From contig NC_039514.1 in NCBI RefSeq assembly GCF_003672135.1, forward strand, positions 3,844,001 to 3,908,000: 64,000 bases of DNA. The letters run 5' to 3'. Within the stretch, counting starts at the first letter, position 1. The number at the start of each line of letters is the position of its first letter. Origin of the DNA: Ooceraea biroi (Eukaryota; Arthropoda; Insecta; Hymenoptera; Formicidae). The notes beneath the pieces are model-generated. The model had not been told where the DNA came from and searched no databases. It worked only from the letters and a program-made list of their open reading frames with translations. A program made the translations under genes and the position numbers. Shown in pieces: positions 38,031-48,241 of this stretch.

Positions 38031-38488
38031 CCATTGTCTCCGGCATGATCGTGTACACCTAACCTTTCAACTTCTCTTTATACAGGGTGAGTTTTATTTC
38101 GTGAACCAGTTTTTTACCCTCTAAGACGAGTTATCGACTGCACTTGCAATTGACTTACCGGCGTATAGATGGGTGTAGCGTAGAACGGCCGCGCGAACCC
38201 CGCGCGAAGTCCCGAGTTCGAAATATTAATGCAGCCAAGTTAGAAACTATAAATCGAATTACATGATAAAACGAAATATATAAAATGCTCAAAGTAGATA
38301 ATAGAAACTATATTTGTTAAAGCGGAAAAATACAGTTTTGTGGAATAATTGTAACTCTGTTTCTCTGTAAGAGGGAATATTTTTGCCTTATACTTTTTGC
38401 ATATGAAAGTAATGGCATTAAAAAGTGACCTGTTTTAGCGCCTTCATCCAAACTTTTTTGTCATGTAAGGCTCATACAGAGATAAGTT
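37745..38488. repeat. Left arm of inverted repeat spanning Copia gag and mariner end
   Basis: Reverse complement of 40189-40928 with roughly 1-2% difference. The arm covers about 335 bp of Copia gag and leader plus about 405 bp of the mariner-like terminal region. Confidence 0.85.
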
Positions 38489-40589
38489 GGAGTCATATTG
38501 CGTAAGAGCACACGCGGATATAAAAAAAGTATATCAACGTGTGACCATACGTAATATGTCCACAACCTATCAATGTTTTATTTAAGCAAGTGCTCAAAAT
38601 GACCTCCTTCCATCCTTTCACAAAGTACTGCTCTGTCCAAGATTGCACCACGCACCCGGCACAAGATTTCAGGACTTATTGCACGACAAGTTTGTACAAT
38701 TTTGTCCTTTAAATCTTCAGCGCTAACAGGTCGCGTAGCATATACTTGCTCTTTAATATAACCCCATAGGAAAAAGTCCAGAGGTATAGGTCTGGTGAAC
38801 GCGGTGGCCATTCGCGGGGACCGTGAAGTCCGATCCAACGATTACCAAACTTCTCGTTTAACAATGTTCTTGTTGCCTTGGCAGTGTGTGCAGGATGGCC
38901 GTCGTGCTAGAACCACATGTTCACTCGTGATTCCAGTGGCATCTCATCTAACAAGGCAACAAGTTCATTTTCAAGGAAATTTCGATATGCTTGGCCATCG
39001 ACCTTCCCATCAATAAAATATAGCCCAATAATGTGGTCACCGAGAATACCTGCTCAAACGTTCACCGACCATCTGACTTGGCTATGCGCTTGTCGCATCC
39101 AGTAGGGATTCTCGTTAGCCCAATAATGCGAGTTATGGCGGTTGACGATGCCATTGTTTTGGAAAATACATTCATCTGAGAACAGAATGTTCTTAGAGAA
39201 ATAATAATTTTCCTCATTCACATTAAGAAGCCAGCGACAATATTCCAGCCTACGGGGTTTATCAGTAGCGTGCAACTCTTGGGTCAGAATTACTTTATAA
39301 GGATGGAAGTGAGCCGATTTTTGAACCTTACAGACGGTTGTCTGGCTAACTTGTTGATAGCGCGCTATGGTCCGCGTACTTATTGTTGGTTCCTCGACAA
39401 TCATTTGTTCAATTGGCGCTCTGTTTATTTGCGGTGTGCGTCCTTTACGAAAAATAATAAAACAATGGAAATGATACAAGTATACAATATTTTAAATAGC
39501 AACAGAAAATAAAAAATATTAACAGACAATCGTATAAATACATAATGTACCTGGATGCTTGACAGGTTTAAATTGACCAAATCTTCGCATCCTCGATTCC
39601 AGCTTTATAAAAAATACATGGTCCGGATGCTTTCGCTCTGGATATGTGAGAGCATACATTCTCGCGGTTCTCCGTGGTTGCCGATCGTACTTCCTGTAAA
39701 GTAGGAGCATGTCGGTCATTTCCTCATTCGTAAAATTATGTGCCATTTTTGTACAAATATTATACGACAGAAGATGACGAAACGAAGTGAGAGAACCGAA
39801 CGATCTTTTTCACGACGATTGTTGACGCGACACGTAGAAACAAATAAATATCAGATCCTGACAACCAAAGGATTGTCGATATTCATTTGTTTTTACATGT
39901 GCTTGCTTTTGGTTACCGCGGGATGCTGCGAAAGCTTTGAGATACCTAGGGTGAAAGTGAAGACATAAATATTTTTTTTAAACTAGAGTCGCAGATGTAA
40001 AAAATGATCAATTTAAATATTTGGTAATTTAGATGCAATTTATTGCAATATAATTTTAAAGATATCTTGTATCATTATTTTCACTGTTTCATTCCATACA
40101 GAGAGAACAGTATATCTTATTAATAAGAACGCAAATTCAATAATCGTTGCATACATATAATTTCACATGATTTTATATGTTCAACATATCTCTGTATGAG
40201 CCTTACATGACAAAAAAGTTTGGATGAAGGCGCTAAAACAGGTCACTTTTTAATGCCATTACTTTCATATGCAAAAAGTATAAGGCAAAAATATTCCCTC
40301 TTACAGAGAAACAGAGTTACAATTATTCCACAAAACTGTATTTTTCCGCTTTAACAAATATAGTTTCTATTATCTACTTTGAGCATTTTATATATTTCGT
40401 TTTATCATGTAATTCGATTTATAGTTTCTAACTTGGCTGCATTAATATTTCGAACTCGGGACTTCGCGCGGGGTTCGCGCGGCCGTTCTACGCTACACCC
40501 ATCTATACGCCGGTAAGTCAATTGCAAGTGCAGTCGATAACTCGTCTTAGAGGGTAAAAAACTGGTTCACGAAATAAAACTCACCCTGT
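38083..40589 (-). mobile_element. Mariner/Tc1-superfamily element with long inverted ends
   Basis: The ends CAGGGTGAGTTTTATTTC and their inverse are flanked by TA on both sides (38081-38082 and about 40590), the target typical of this superfamily. The inverted similarity runs about 400 bp into the element on each side. The transposase lies inside on the minus strand. Insertion is in the leader of Copia 2. Confidence 0.8.
38578..39746 (-). pseudogene. Mariner-like transposase, intron-containing, two nonsense codons
   Basis: It starts MAHNFTNEEMTDML (39746), a helix-turn-helix domain of the DUF4817 kind. A GT-AG intron at 39443-39550 joins KHPG to RTPQINRAP. The DDE triad is visible as LFSDECIF, HDGHPAHTA and RSPDLTPLDFF, with 36 residues between the second and third Asp. 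An in-frame TGA (about 39053) and a TAG in the codon before the second Asp block (about 38909) interrupt it. Both fit single transitions from Trp and Gln codons. The tail reaches the stop at 38578. Confidence 0.85.
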
Positions 40590-40928
40590 ATAAAGAGAAG
40601 TTGAAAGGTTAGGTGTACACGATCATGCCGGAGACAATGGATCAAGCTACTGTAAATCCAACCGCAGCATGAACCTCCACTGAGAGTTTTTCTACCGGGA
40701 CCACTGTTTCAACATCAGTGCCTAACATAGAAAAACTGGAGGGCCAGTCCAATTACGGGAGCTGGAAATTTGCGATGAGGATGGCTTTGATGCTCGAGGG
40801 CCTGTTTGGTTACGTCGATGGAACAGTGTCCGTCAATAGTGCAACCGATAGACTCAGAGATCAGAACGCGCTAGCAAAAATTTGCTTATTCGTCAAGGCG
40901 AACTGCTACATGCACGTACACAATGTGT
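40189..40928. repeat. Right arm of the mariner/Copia inverted repeat
   Basis: Inverse of 37745-38488. The outer part after 40590 is Copia gag leader and coding sequence in plus orientation. Confidence 0.85.
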
Positions 40929-40960
40929 ATACATATGTGTATACATATACATTTGTTTAA
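40625..40960 (+). pseudogene. Copia 2 gag 5' fragment, inverted copy
   Basis: It starts with the same leader and ATG as Copia 2 and reads into NIEKLEGQSNYGSWKFAMRM. It has a TGA at about 40670 that the other copy lacks, but it keeps the base whose loss breaks frame in the other copy. It stops at 40928, where the similarity ends in an AT-rich microsatellite. Confidence 0.8.
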
Positions 40961-40984
40961 TAGATTAATTTTTATTTAGTTGGT

Positions 40985-41040
40985 TGCGACTGGCGCGTGT
41001 ACTTGACGCCTTTTTCCCCTTTTTTCAAAAAAGGTAATTT
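40985..41040. repeat. End fragment of the palindromic MITE family
   Basis: TTGACGCCTTTTTCCCC and AAAAAAGGTAATTTTT resemble the arm end of the element at 29854-30678. Only one end is seen. Confidence 0.45.
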
Positions 41041-41076
41041 TTGTGAGAATCATTTATTTTTTATTATAATCGAATG

Positions 41077-41480
41077 TCAACACCCAGTATATTATAATTA
41101 ATTATCGGAATACAAAAAGTTTAATTTATCATGTCAAATGTTTCTGGAATCACAAATACAAGTTTTTTGGGTTTTTCGGGTCAATTAAAATCGGACACCC
41201 CATATGTTATAATCAAAAGTCGACACCCAGTATATTATAAAATCATAAATACAAGTTTTTCGGTTGGTCAATAAAAATCGAACACCCTATATATTACAAT
41301 CAGAAGTCGACACCCAGTATATTATAAAATCGCAAATACAATTTTTTCGTTTGGTCATTAAAAATTGGACACCCTATATATTATAATCAAAAGTCGACAC
41401 CCAGTATCAATATGATTACTTACTCATCGGAATAAATAAAGTTTAATTTGTCATGTCAAATTTTTCTAGAATCACAAATA
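41077..41480. repeat. 87-bp tandem repeat
   Basis: The phrase TCGACACCCAGTATATTATA recurs at 41221, 41308 and 41395 (period 87) with a related start at 41077. The two edges share an additional block (GTTTAATTTGTCATGTCAAA). Confidence 0.8.
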
Positions 41481-41516
41481 CTAGAATGTGCATTGCTCTC
41501 TTAAGCGGAGCCGTCA

Positions 41517-42283
41517 GCCGTGCTGGCATAGAGCTCTAGATATGTACTTACGTACAAGGGTAGCGCAAACGTTTGATCTTCGCAATGCCGACAACCGCAT
41601 TTTCCTATTGGCTCCCTTCCCTTTTTGACCGCCATGTTGGACCTATCACCTTGGCGTCCAATGAGAAGACAGAGTCAGTTGTAACCTAACATAAAACGTG
41701 AGTGAGACGTGAGTTAATTTTGTGGGCAAAATGCCACAGTGTTGTGCAATGAACTGCTTTTCGCAGCAGGTAACAGGAAAGCTCTTTCACTGTTTACCAA
41801 GAGATCCTGTTCGTAGAGCTATATGGATTCGTAGAATCGAACGAAAAGACTGGACACCGAGTAACAACAGCAGACTGTGTGAGGTATTCTAGTAATTACA
41901 GTATTTTACAATATTATAAGATATTTGAACATAATATTTATATGTAATTAACAAAAGCAGCCGTGTAATAGATAATGAGATCATATCATATCACGATACA
42001 GAAGAAAATATAATTTTATTCTTAGAGAATGTACAGACTTGTACAATGACCTTACGTTTCAGAATCACTTCACTCCTGATCAATATGAGCAAAATAGAAT
42101 AGACGGACGACGAAAACTAAAGCCTAATGCTGTTCCATCCATATTCAGACATCGAAATAGGAAATCGCCAGTTGATAGAGATCTCGTTCATATTTCGCGC
42201 ACCTGCAGTTAGGTCCAACATGGCGGGGCTTGCGCTACTCTTGTACGTAAGTACATATCTAGAGCTCTATGCCGGCACTGCCG
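41517..42283 (+). mobile_element. Small THAP-encoding element with 50-bp terminal inverted repeats (P-like)
   Basis: The ends carry a near-perfect inverted pair containing GGCATAGAGCTCTAGATATG and TACTTACGTACAAG (41524-41568 and 42229-42276). A second pair (GCCATGTTGGACC) lies inside. A spliced THAP gene occupies the interior. THAP domains are the DNA-binding part of P-element transposases, so this may be a non-autonomous P relative. The transposase core is absent, and an 8-bp target duplication was not recognised. Confidence 0.65.
41731..42212 (+). CDS. THAP-domain zinc-finger protein, 100 aa, two exons
   Basis: Exon 1 is 41731-41883 and exon 2 is 42063-42212, with GT-AG borders and matching phase. 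The product begins MPQCCAMNC and ends after HISRTCS. It contains the full C2CH THAP signature: CCAMNC, W at mid-domain, RLCENHF, then LKPNAVPSIF, the AVPTIF-like box that closes the fold. It would bind DNA with zinc. Nothing follows the domain except a short basic tail, so it lacks any transposase activity. The frame is intact, unlike most elements nearby. A host regulatory role is possible but unproven. Confidence 0.8.
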
Positions 42284-42479
42284 TAAACGCTGTCTAGTGG
42301 TTAAAAGGTGAACTGTACGGTCTCTGTAACCAAGACGACGACGACGACGATAAGAGAGTTTCTTAATACAAATTTTCACGATGTGGACTTTGCATCGTAA
42401 TATCTCCGGGCATGTACGAGAAAAATAAAAACACTTTCATTATATAATTCGAGTACGCAGAATCGATTGAACCTGTTCT

Positions 42480-42625
42480 TAACTCGATCGATCCACGCGT
42501 TATTAAATCCGAAAATCTCGGCTAGTCTCAACTAGTCGTCTAGAGTAAAGATCCACGGTCCGTCTCTCGCTGCCATTGCGCTGCGCGTGAACTTGGCGCG
42601 AGACACTACCGTGTCTCTTGATCCG
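42480..42625 (+). repeat. LTR-derived repeat fragment B
   Basis: It shares the hairpin core GAGACACTACCGTGTCTC and its left flank with 31860-32025 and with the Copia 2 LTR. The flanking 42380-42480 also resembles 31785-31860. Confidence 0.6.
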
Positions 42626-42892
42626 GAATTTCACGTCACACAAACTTTCGATTAAAATATTTCAGAAACTAAAGCCTTATTTAAAAATCAAACGGCACTT
42701 TTATAACATAATGTGGATGCAAGCTTTCGATTGCAACCAATTCGAATAAGATTGGTGCAGTCTATCCTGAGATATCGTATGCTAGAATTGTGACGTTCCG
42801 TTTTTCAAATTCAGCTTCAGGTTCAGACTCACGTACGTATGCTCCATAGACATAAGAGTAGGTATATAAGGCGGGTTCTAACCCATGGGGCT

Positions 42893-42990
42893 CAAGGGGG
42901 AGTGAGGGGAAGGGGGAGGGGAGGGAGGGGAAGGGGACGTGGCTTGGGAGAAGGAGGGAGGGGAGGGGAAAAAGGGCGGGAGCGCCATTT
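42893..42990 (+). repeat. G-rich purine tract beside Maverick copy 1
   Basis: About 100 bp almost purely purine, with many runs of three to five G. It has potential for G-quadruplex formation and lies immediately outside the left subterminal repeats. Confidence 0.7.
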
Positions 42991-43009
42991 TGGATTTCCC
43001 TCGCCACTG

Positions 43010-43120
43010 GATTTCCCGGATGTGGTTTTCCGGCGGATGTGGTTTTCCTGCCGATAACGTTCTATTTTTGGAAATTCCTTAATTTTCGCAGGATGCGGTT
43101 TGACGGTCGTCCCGCGATCT
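43010..43120. repeat. Left subterminal repeats of copy 1
   Basis: GGATGTGGTTTTCC occurs twice in a row (about 43017 and 43036) before CGATAACGTTCTATTTTTGG. The same modules occur at 57074-57210 in copy 2. Their place next to the element end suggests a replication or transposition signal. Confidence 0.55.
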
Positions 43121-43505
43121 GACGCAACATCGGCGACGATCGCGTCACGCTCGAACCAGCTCGGACGAGTTCGAGGTCGCGCGGTTATCTGTAAGTTTTT
43201 CGCCGGACGAGACGCAACGGTTATCTTTGTATCTTCTCGTGCATGGAAGGGTAGCGGGTTCAACACGACAAAGAGACGCAATTTGATTAGGAAAAAAGAC
43301 TTTATTTGCATTCTACGATTAGCGGGTTCTAGTCAGAGAATTGAACGGTCCCAGAACCCGCCTATATTATCCACTACTTTATCAACTACGGATACAGTGG
43401 ATTGTATCAACTACGGATACATATAATATTAAGTAAGATAAATAAAAATATAGCATGGCTAATACGGCGGTGTATAATATAACGAGTAGAATGGAGAGAC
43501 ATAGT

Positions 43506-43511
43506 ATTTAT
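43506..43511 (-). terminator. Polyadenylation signal of protein X, copy 1
   Basis: AATAAA on the minus strand about 60 bp after the X stop codon. Confidence 0.5.
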
Positions 43512-43571
43512 TGTGCCTAATACGTATACATTATGCGCGTACGTGGGAGCTTTCGGTATGCAGGGCAGAAC

Positions 43572-44351
43572 TCAGATATTACCGAAGACTACGACAAGCA
43601 GTTCGCAATCGAGCAGATCAGTGTTGTCGAAGTCCTTGCTGTCGCGTATCGCCCTCGGGGACTCGGAAGGATCCTCGACGCCCGCAGCGGCGTGCTTGAA
43701 GGCGCGCAGTTTTGCCTCGACTCGTCCGACGATACTGGCCATCGTGGCGATGATGCGCTCAGCGCAGTGCCGCAATCCGTACAAATAGCGAACCGTCGGC
43801 GCGGACAGGGTCAAACGACCCGAAAGAGTGTCCAGGCGTATGGTCGGCTGACCGTTGATGCTGGCGAAGCGTATCGTCAGGTCGTCCATTCACATGGGTG
43901 GAGGTACGATGACGTGCTCACCGTTAGCCCGCGCGAGGTAGTCGCAGACGATGGCTCTACTGTTCACCAGTCCTTTCCACATCTCGGCGTTCAGCAGTAT
44001 CTTCTTGCCGGTAGTGTCCCCCATCGCAACGTGCACGGTCACCGTGTCCAAGGTCGGAGGGACGCCTATGCCGATCTCCAGATACTTGTAGCCGGTTCTG
44101 GTGAGGTTGTAGCTGCGGCTGAGCAGCCGCATGCGCCGTACGTCGACGTTGGACATCGCGGCGAGGTCTCCCCACCTAAGATATGAGATTCTGATTAGAT
44201 ATAAAAAGATATAAAAACGATTGATAAAAAGGTCGTGGAGACTTATTGACGCAACTTACACGCGACGTCGTTTCTTCATGGAGCTCCCGTTCGCCTCCGA
44301 ACTAGGAGCGGCATTGTCCATCTGCTCTAGTGGTGCCTTGATTTGATACAT
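43572..44351 (-). pseudogene. Protein X, copy 1 (one nonsense codon)
   Basis: Exon 1 (44351-44260) encodes a short acidic start and a basic KKRRRV stretch that looks like a nuclear localisation signal. A GT-AG intron (44259-44176) follows, then exon 2 (44175-43572). The phase is consistent and the total is 696 nt. Features are YKYLEIGIGV, EMWKGLV, TLSAPTVRYLYGL and LLDCELLVVVF. A TGA at 43889-43887 replaces the CGA of copy 2. The function is unknown. It is placed at the left end in both copies and has a divergent relative at 14956-15693. The nuclear signal and an N-terminal fold loosely like PC4 suggest DNA binding (inference). Confidence 0.8.
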
Positions 44352-44401
44352 CGCGCGGTGGACAGGACGTGGGTCTTCTCCTCTCAGATTAAGGGCGCTT
44401 G

Positions 44402-44436
44402 ACTGGCGTATTCTCAAGCGAGACGCTGATTATATA
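44402..44436 (-). promoter_or_regulatory. Core promoter of protein X, copy 1
   Basis: TATATAAT on the minus strand (44436-44429) is followed about 30 bp later by CCAGTC. The ATG follows at 44351. Copy 2 has the same TATATAAT near 58577. Confidence 0.5.
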
Positions 44437-44488
44437 CCCTTCTTCTCCCATGTAAAGGCGCGTGACGTAGATGGGAAAGCGCGTGTGA

Positions 44489-46044
44489 CTAATCAAACGC
44501 GACGCTCGAACGAGCGAGTCGAGCGAGCAGATCCCACAATTTCCGCAGGATATCCTCCCTAGGACACGTCACGCCGATCGCGTCGAGATCGAACTCTTCG
44601 GACCTCGTCACGGTCTCGGTGAACTCGTTGTACGCGAAGAAGCGATCCCGATGAACGAAGTAGAGGTGTCCATCGGTAGTGGTAGGCCGTGCGCACCGAC
44701 GACGGTATACCCGGGAAAACGGTCGCAGCGTGTGGTACCCGCGAGCCGTCATGTTACATTCGTCCATTTCCAGTACAGCGTAATCACTGTATATGACGTA
44801 GGTGCGATCCGTGTGCGAGTTCAGCGCGGCGTTGATCAACGCGTTGGGCGAAAGCCCGAGATCCGTGATACGTCGCGGCCACGACGCGCGTAACTCGAGG
44901 GTGGGATAAGATACCATGTACACCCAACATCGGCGAACAACACCAGGTCCCCCTTGACCGTCTGATACGCCGCCGACAGGCGCGTGACGGTCTTTGGCAG
45001 GAACCTAACGTAATCCCTCAGGAAGAACGGCCTGTCGACGATCTTCCCATCCAGGCCGATCGACCACGCGTACTGCCCTTACGTGATGAACAAGCGCTTT
45101 CCCAGCACGAGCAGGGTGTCGATGTCGCGCCAGGTGCACGGATCGGGCGGTTCCGGCGATGCCGTCGTCGTAGTCGCCGGCGTCGTAGTCGTTTGTACGA
45201 CCGTAGGCTCGGCGGGCACCGCGGTCGACGGCTCGTCCTTCGCGGCGCCGTAGAGATTCCGCACGGCAAGAACGTCCTCCATACCGAGCACCACCGGCCA
45301 GTCCACGGCGGGTGAGTACGCGTACATGAGCGAGTTCTCGTCCGTGGTGTGCGACAGCCCCAACGAGTGACCGATCTCGTGAATGAGCGTTCGCAGCAGA
45401 TGATGCGAATTCTGCGGATTGGGGGTCAGCGCGATGTGCCACGCCTCGCGGTGGTCTATGTGCACCTCCGACACGTCGTCCCGGGCCCCTGTGGGTAACG
45501 TTGCGTGAGCGAGCACCTTGCCCGGTCCATCGAGGTCATTGGGACAAACGGCGCCGCCGTACCTACGGTCCAGCATCGTGTGCCTACCCTTGCGGAACGC
45601 TATGATGATGTCCGGCTCGTTCGTGTCGCGCGAGAACGTCAGCGACGAGTTCGCGGCCTAGATAGCGAAGGCGGTCTCAGCCGTTCGCAGGGTAGTCCGA
45701 TCCGCAAGTTGGAAGTTCCACGTGAGATTCAGCCTCGGCCACCGCAACGGCACGACGCCAAGCCGACGACTCGGCGCGTCGCTCACCCCGCAGCGTGATC
45801 TAACCATATAACGAAGCGTCACGTTGTTCAGCGTACCGTCGACCGGAAGGTGGTAGTACTCTTGGAACAGCGAAATCGCGTGACGCAGCTCGTCGTTCGT
45901 TATCAGGGATCGATCCGCTGTGCTGTCGAGATAGCCGTAATGTCGAAGAAAATTCACGGCTCCGTCCCTGCTCCAGTACTCGTCGTACGCGGAAGCGAGC
46001 GGAAACGCAATAAGGAGGAACGCGACGACAGCGGAAAACGACAT
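44489..46044 (-). pseudogene. Matrix metalloproteinase (MMP) carried by Maverick copy 1
   Basis: The chosen ATG (46044) opens a signal peptide, MSFSAVVAFLLIAFPLASA. A peptidoglycan-binding-like prodomain follows, with a cysteine switch SRCGVSD. The catalytic domain has the zinc motif HEIGHSLGLSH and the Met-turn residue in SLMYAYSP. A Thr/Pro-rich hinge and a hemopexin-like domain bracketed by Cys (DPCTW ... GVTCP) complete it. This is the full layout of a secreted MMP, which would cut extracellular matrix or basement-membrane proteins. Breaks: TAG at about 45658 where copy 2 has TGG, TAA at about 45078 where copy 2 has CAA, and a frame shift near 44920. The gene is divergent from the small gene at 46375. 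Confidence 0.9.
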
Positions 46045-46374
46045 CGCGGCGATAAGACCCAGCGCGCGTACGCTTCGCGCGAGCACGGCGGTGCGACTGA
46101 CGTCGTGCGGGGAGGCGATCGCGGGGAGGCGATCGCGACGCGACGATCCGTCGCTCGCGAGGATGCTGCACCGAACCGATGACGTTCGGAAGACACCGGC
46201 GCAAGAGTGCCGATTTTGGCTACCCCTCGCACCCATGGGAGGAAATTCACAGGAAAATGCATAAGATACTAGTAAACCGCACGTTTCCTGCAACACGCTC
46301 CATACAATACACGACGAAGCGCATCATGCATCAGTGCAGAATATCGTTCGCGACAGAGTGCAACAAAAAAAACA

Positions 46375-46833
46375 ATGGAGAACATCGTGGACGCAGCTGG
46401 TGGAGTGCACGCCGCATCGGTGATGTTCACCGATACGGCCGAAATGTTGACTAGACGTATACATCACGTAGCGCGCAACATGGCGCGCATCAACGCCGAG
46501 TTTGATGTGCATACTACAACGTATATGATGCAAGACATGTAAGTACTAAACTATTCTTCCAATCCTAGCGTATATTATTGTGTATTATGAGTATATTATT
46601 GTGTATTATGCGTCTTCTAGGGGTTTATTACGAATATATCTCCTGGAGATGGCGGAGGTACTGAGGCTGCAAATGCTGTTCCTGGTGGCGGTTGGTCGTG
46701 ACGTCAACCTATATATCGGGACTGACTACATGGTCGCCGCTACACCACCTCCGGAGTAAGTGCAACCGACCGCGCGCACGTTTCGCTAGAATAACGCTTA
46801 CTTATCCGTAACTCTCATTTCAGACAACCGTGA
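46375..46833 (+). CDS. Small conserved Maverick protein, 102 aa, three exons
   Basis: Exons 46375-46538, 46621-46755 and 46824-46833 join in phase at GT-AG sites (309 nt in all). It begins MENIVDAAGGVHAASVMF. The middle exon gives a mainly hydrophobic helix-like stretch (YLLEMAEVLRLQMLFLVAV), and the end is PPPEQP. I do not recognise the family. Exon 1 and all splice sites are conserved in copy 2, which supports a real gene. It lies between the divergent MMP and the fold-back insertion. Copy 1 lacks about 86 bp just upstream that copy 2 has, with AAATATAAC inside, so its promoter may be damaged. Confidence 0.6.
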
Positions 46834-46899
46834 GCGAGAGAGAACCACACACTTGTTTATATTATAAATAATTTATTATATAAAGTTTCATTTATTATA

Positions 46900-48116
46900 C
46901 AGTGCTGGCAAAAAGTTCCGGAACGGTTAAAAATCTTGGAAAATAATGATTTAGTGGAAAACTGTTTCAAACAAAAAGTATAGGGCTTAAAAAAATCTAT
47001 TAGATGATGATATATATTTGACCTTGGTATGACCTTGGAAAGCCCAGTCATGGTCAACATAAAAATCTTAAATGGAAACCCCTATTTTTTATTACATATT
47101 CTTGTAGCTTAGCTCGAGAGCTTTTCGAAACGCTATAATAAATTTTTTTCTCTTATGTACTTTTTGACTTCTAAGGCTTGAAGGTTCACAGTACCGCCGG
47201 CATTAGAATTACCCAAGGTGTATCGCGTGGAGGTTGCACGGTCGGATTTACACCTCTTTTGTGTGTGTGTTTGTGTGTGTGTGCATGCGTGCGTGCGTGC
47301 GTGCGTGCGTATGTGTGCGTGTATGAGTGTGTGTGTGTGTGCGCGCGCGCGCGCGCGTGTGTGTTCTTCATAAAACTAACTTCACAAAAATAGTTTATAC
47401 TCGTATGTACGAACAACGGCATTAATGCCGTCCGAATACCCGTGTGATCACACACAACGATCGGGTCGCTTACACAATGCCGGTTGTAGGTGAGGTAAAC
47501 ACGAGCGAGCAAAATAGTTATCGGAACACCTCACCTATACGCGAGAAAGTTTATAAGTGACGCGCTTTCTTAGTGTGCGTCACACGTATTTTCGGATGGC
47601 ATTAATGCCGTTGTTCGTACATACGAGTATAAACTATTTTTGTGAAGTTAGTTTTATGAAGAACACACACACGCGCGCGCGCGCACACACACTCATACAC
47701 GCACACATACGCACGCACGCACGCACGCATGCACACACACACAAACACACACACAAAAGAGGTGTAAATCCGACCGTGCAACCTCCACGCGGTACACCTT
47801 GGGTAATTCTAATGCCGGCGGTACTGTGTAACCTTCAAGCCTTATAAGTCAAAAAGTACGTAAGAGAAAAAAATTTATTATAGCGTTTCGAAAAGCTCTC
47901 GAGCTAAGCTACAAGAATATGTAATAAAAAATAGGGGTTTCCATTTAAGATTTTTATGTTGACCATGACCGGGCTTTCCAAGGTCATACCAAGGTCAAAT
48001 ATATATCATCATCTAATAGATTTTTTTAAGCCCTATACTTTTTGTTTGAAACATTTTTCCACTAAATCATTATTTTCCAAGATTTTTAACCGTTCTGGAA
48101 CTTTTTGCCAGCACTG
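46900..48116. mobile_element. Fold-back Tc1/mariner-type MITE inserted in copy 1
   Basis: The ends CAGTGCTGGCAAAAAG and inverse are flanked by TA. Inverted arms of about 530 bp (46900-47437 and 47590-48116) each include a GT/CA microsatellite. The centre is about 150 bp. There is no transposase. Copy 2 has the uninterrupted target around 61130-61145, so the insertion came after the two copies separated. Confidence 0.9.
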
Positions 48117-48241
48117 TATAAAATTTCTTATTATATAAAGTTTCATTTATTATACCTATAATATATGTAATATATGTAATATGTAATATATGAGTATAAG
48201 CTTAGAAATATATATGTAACACTAAACAGCGATTGTCTCTA

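Larger units (their letters stand above)
33554..38082 (-). mobile_element. Ty1/Copia LTR retrotransposon 2, missing its 5' LTR
   Basis: A putative 3' LTR (33554-33924) and a nearly complete internal region reading on the minus strand end at 38082 in the leader before gag, where a mariner-like element is inserted. No matching 5' LTR occurs beyond the insertion. Instead an inverted copy of the gag start is found. Confidence 0.85.

Noticed and set aside
47178..47847. Frames made of Cys/Val/Arg or His/Thr repeats
   Set aside because: Translations of the GT/CA microsatellites inside the fold-back element.
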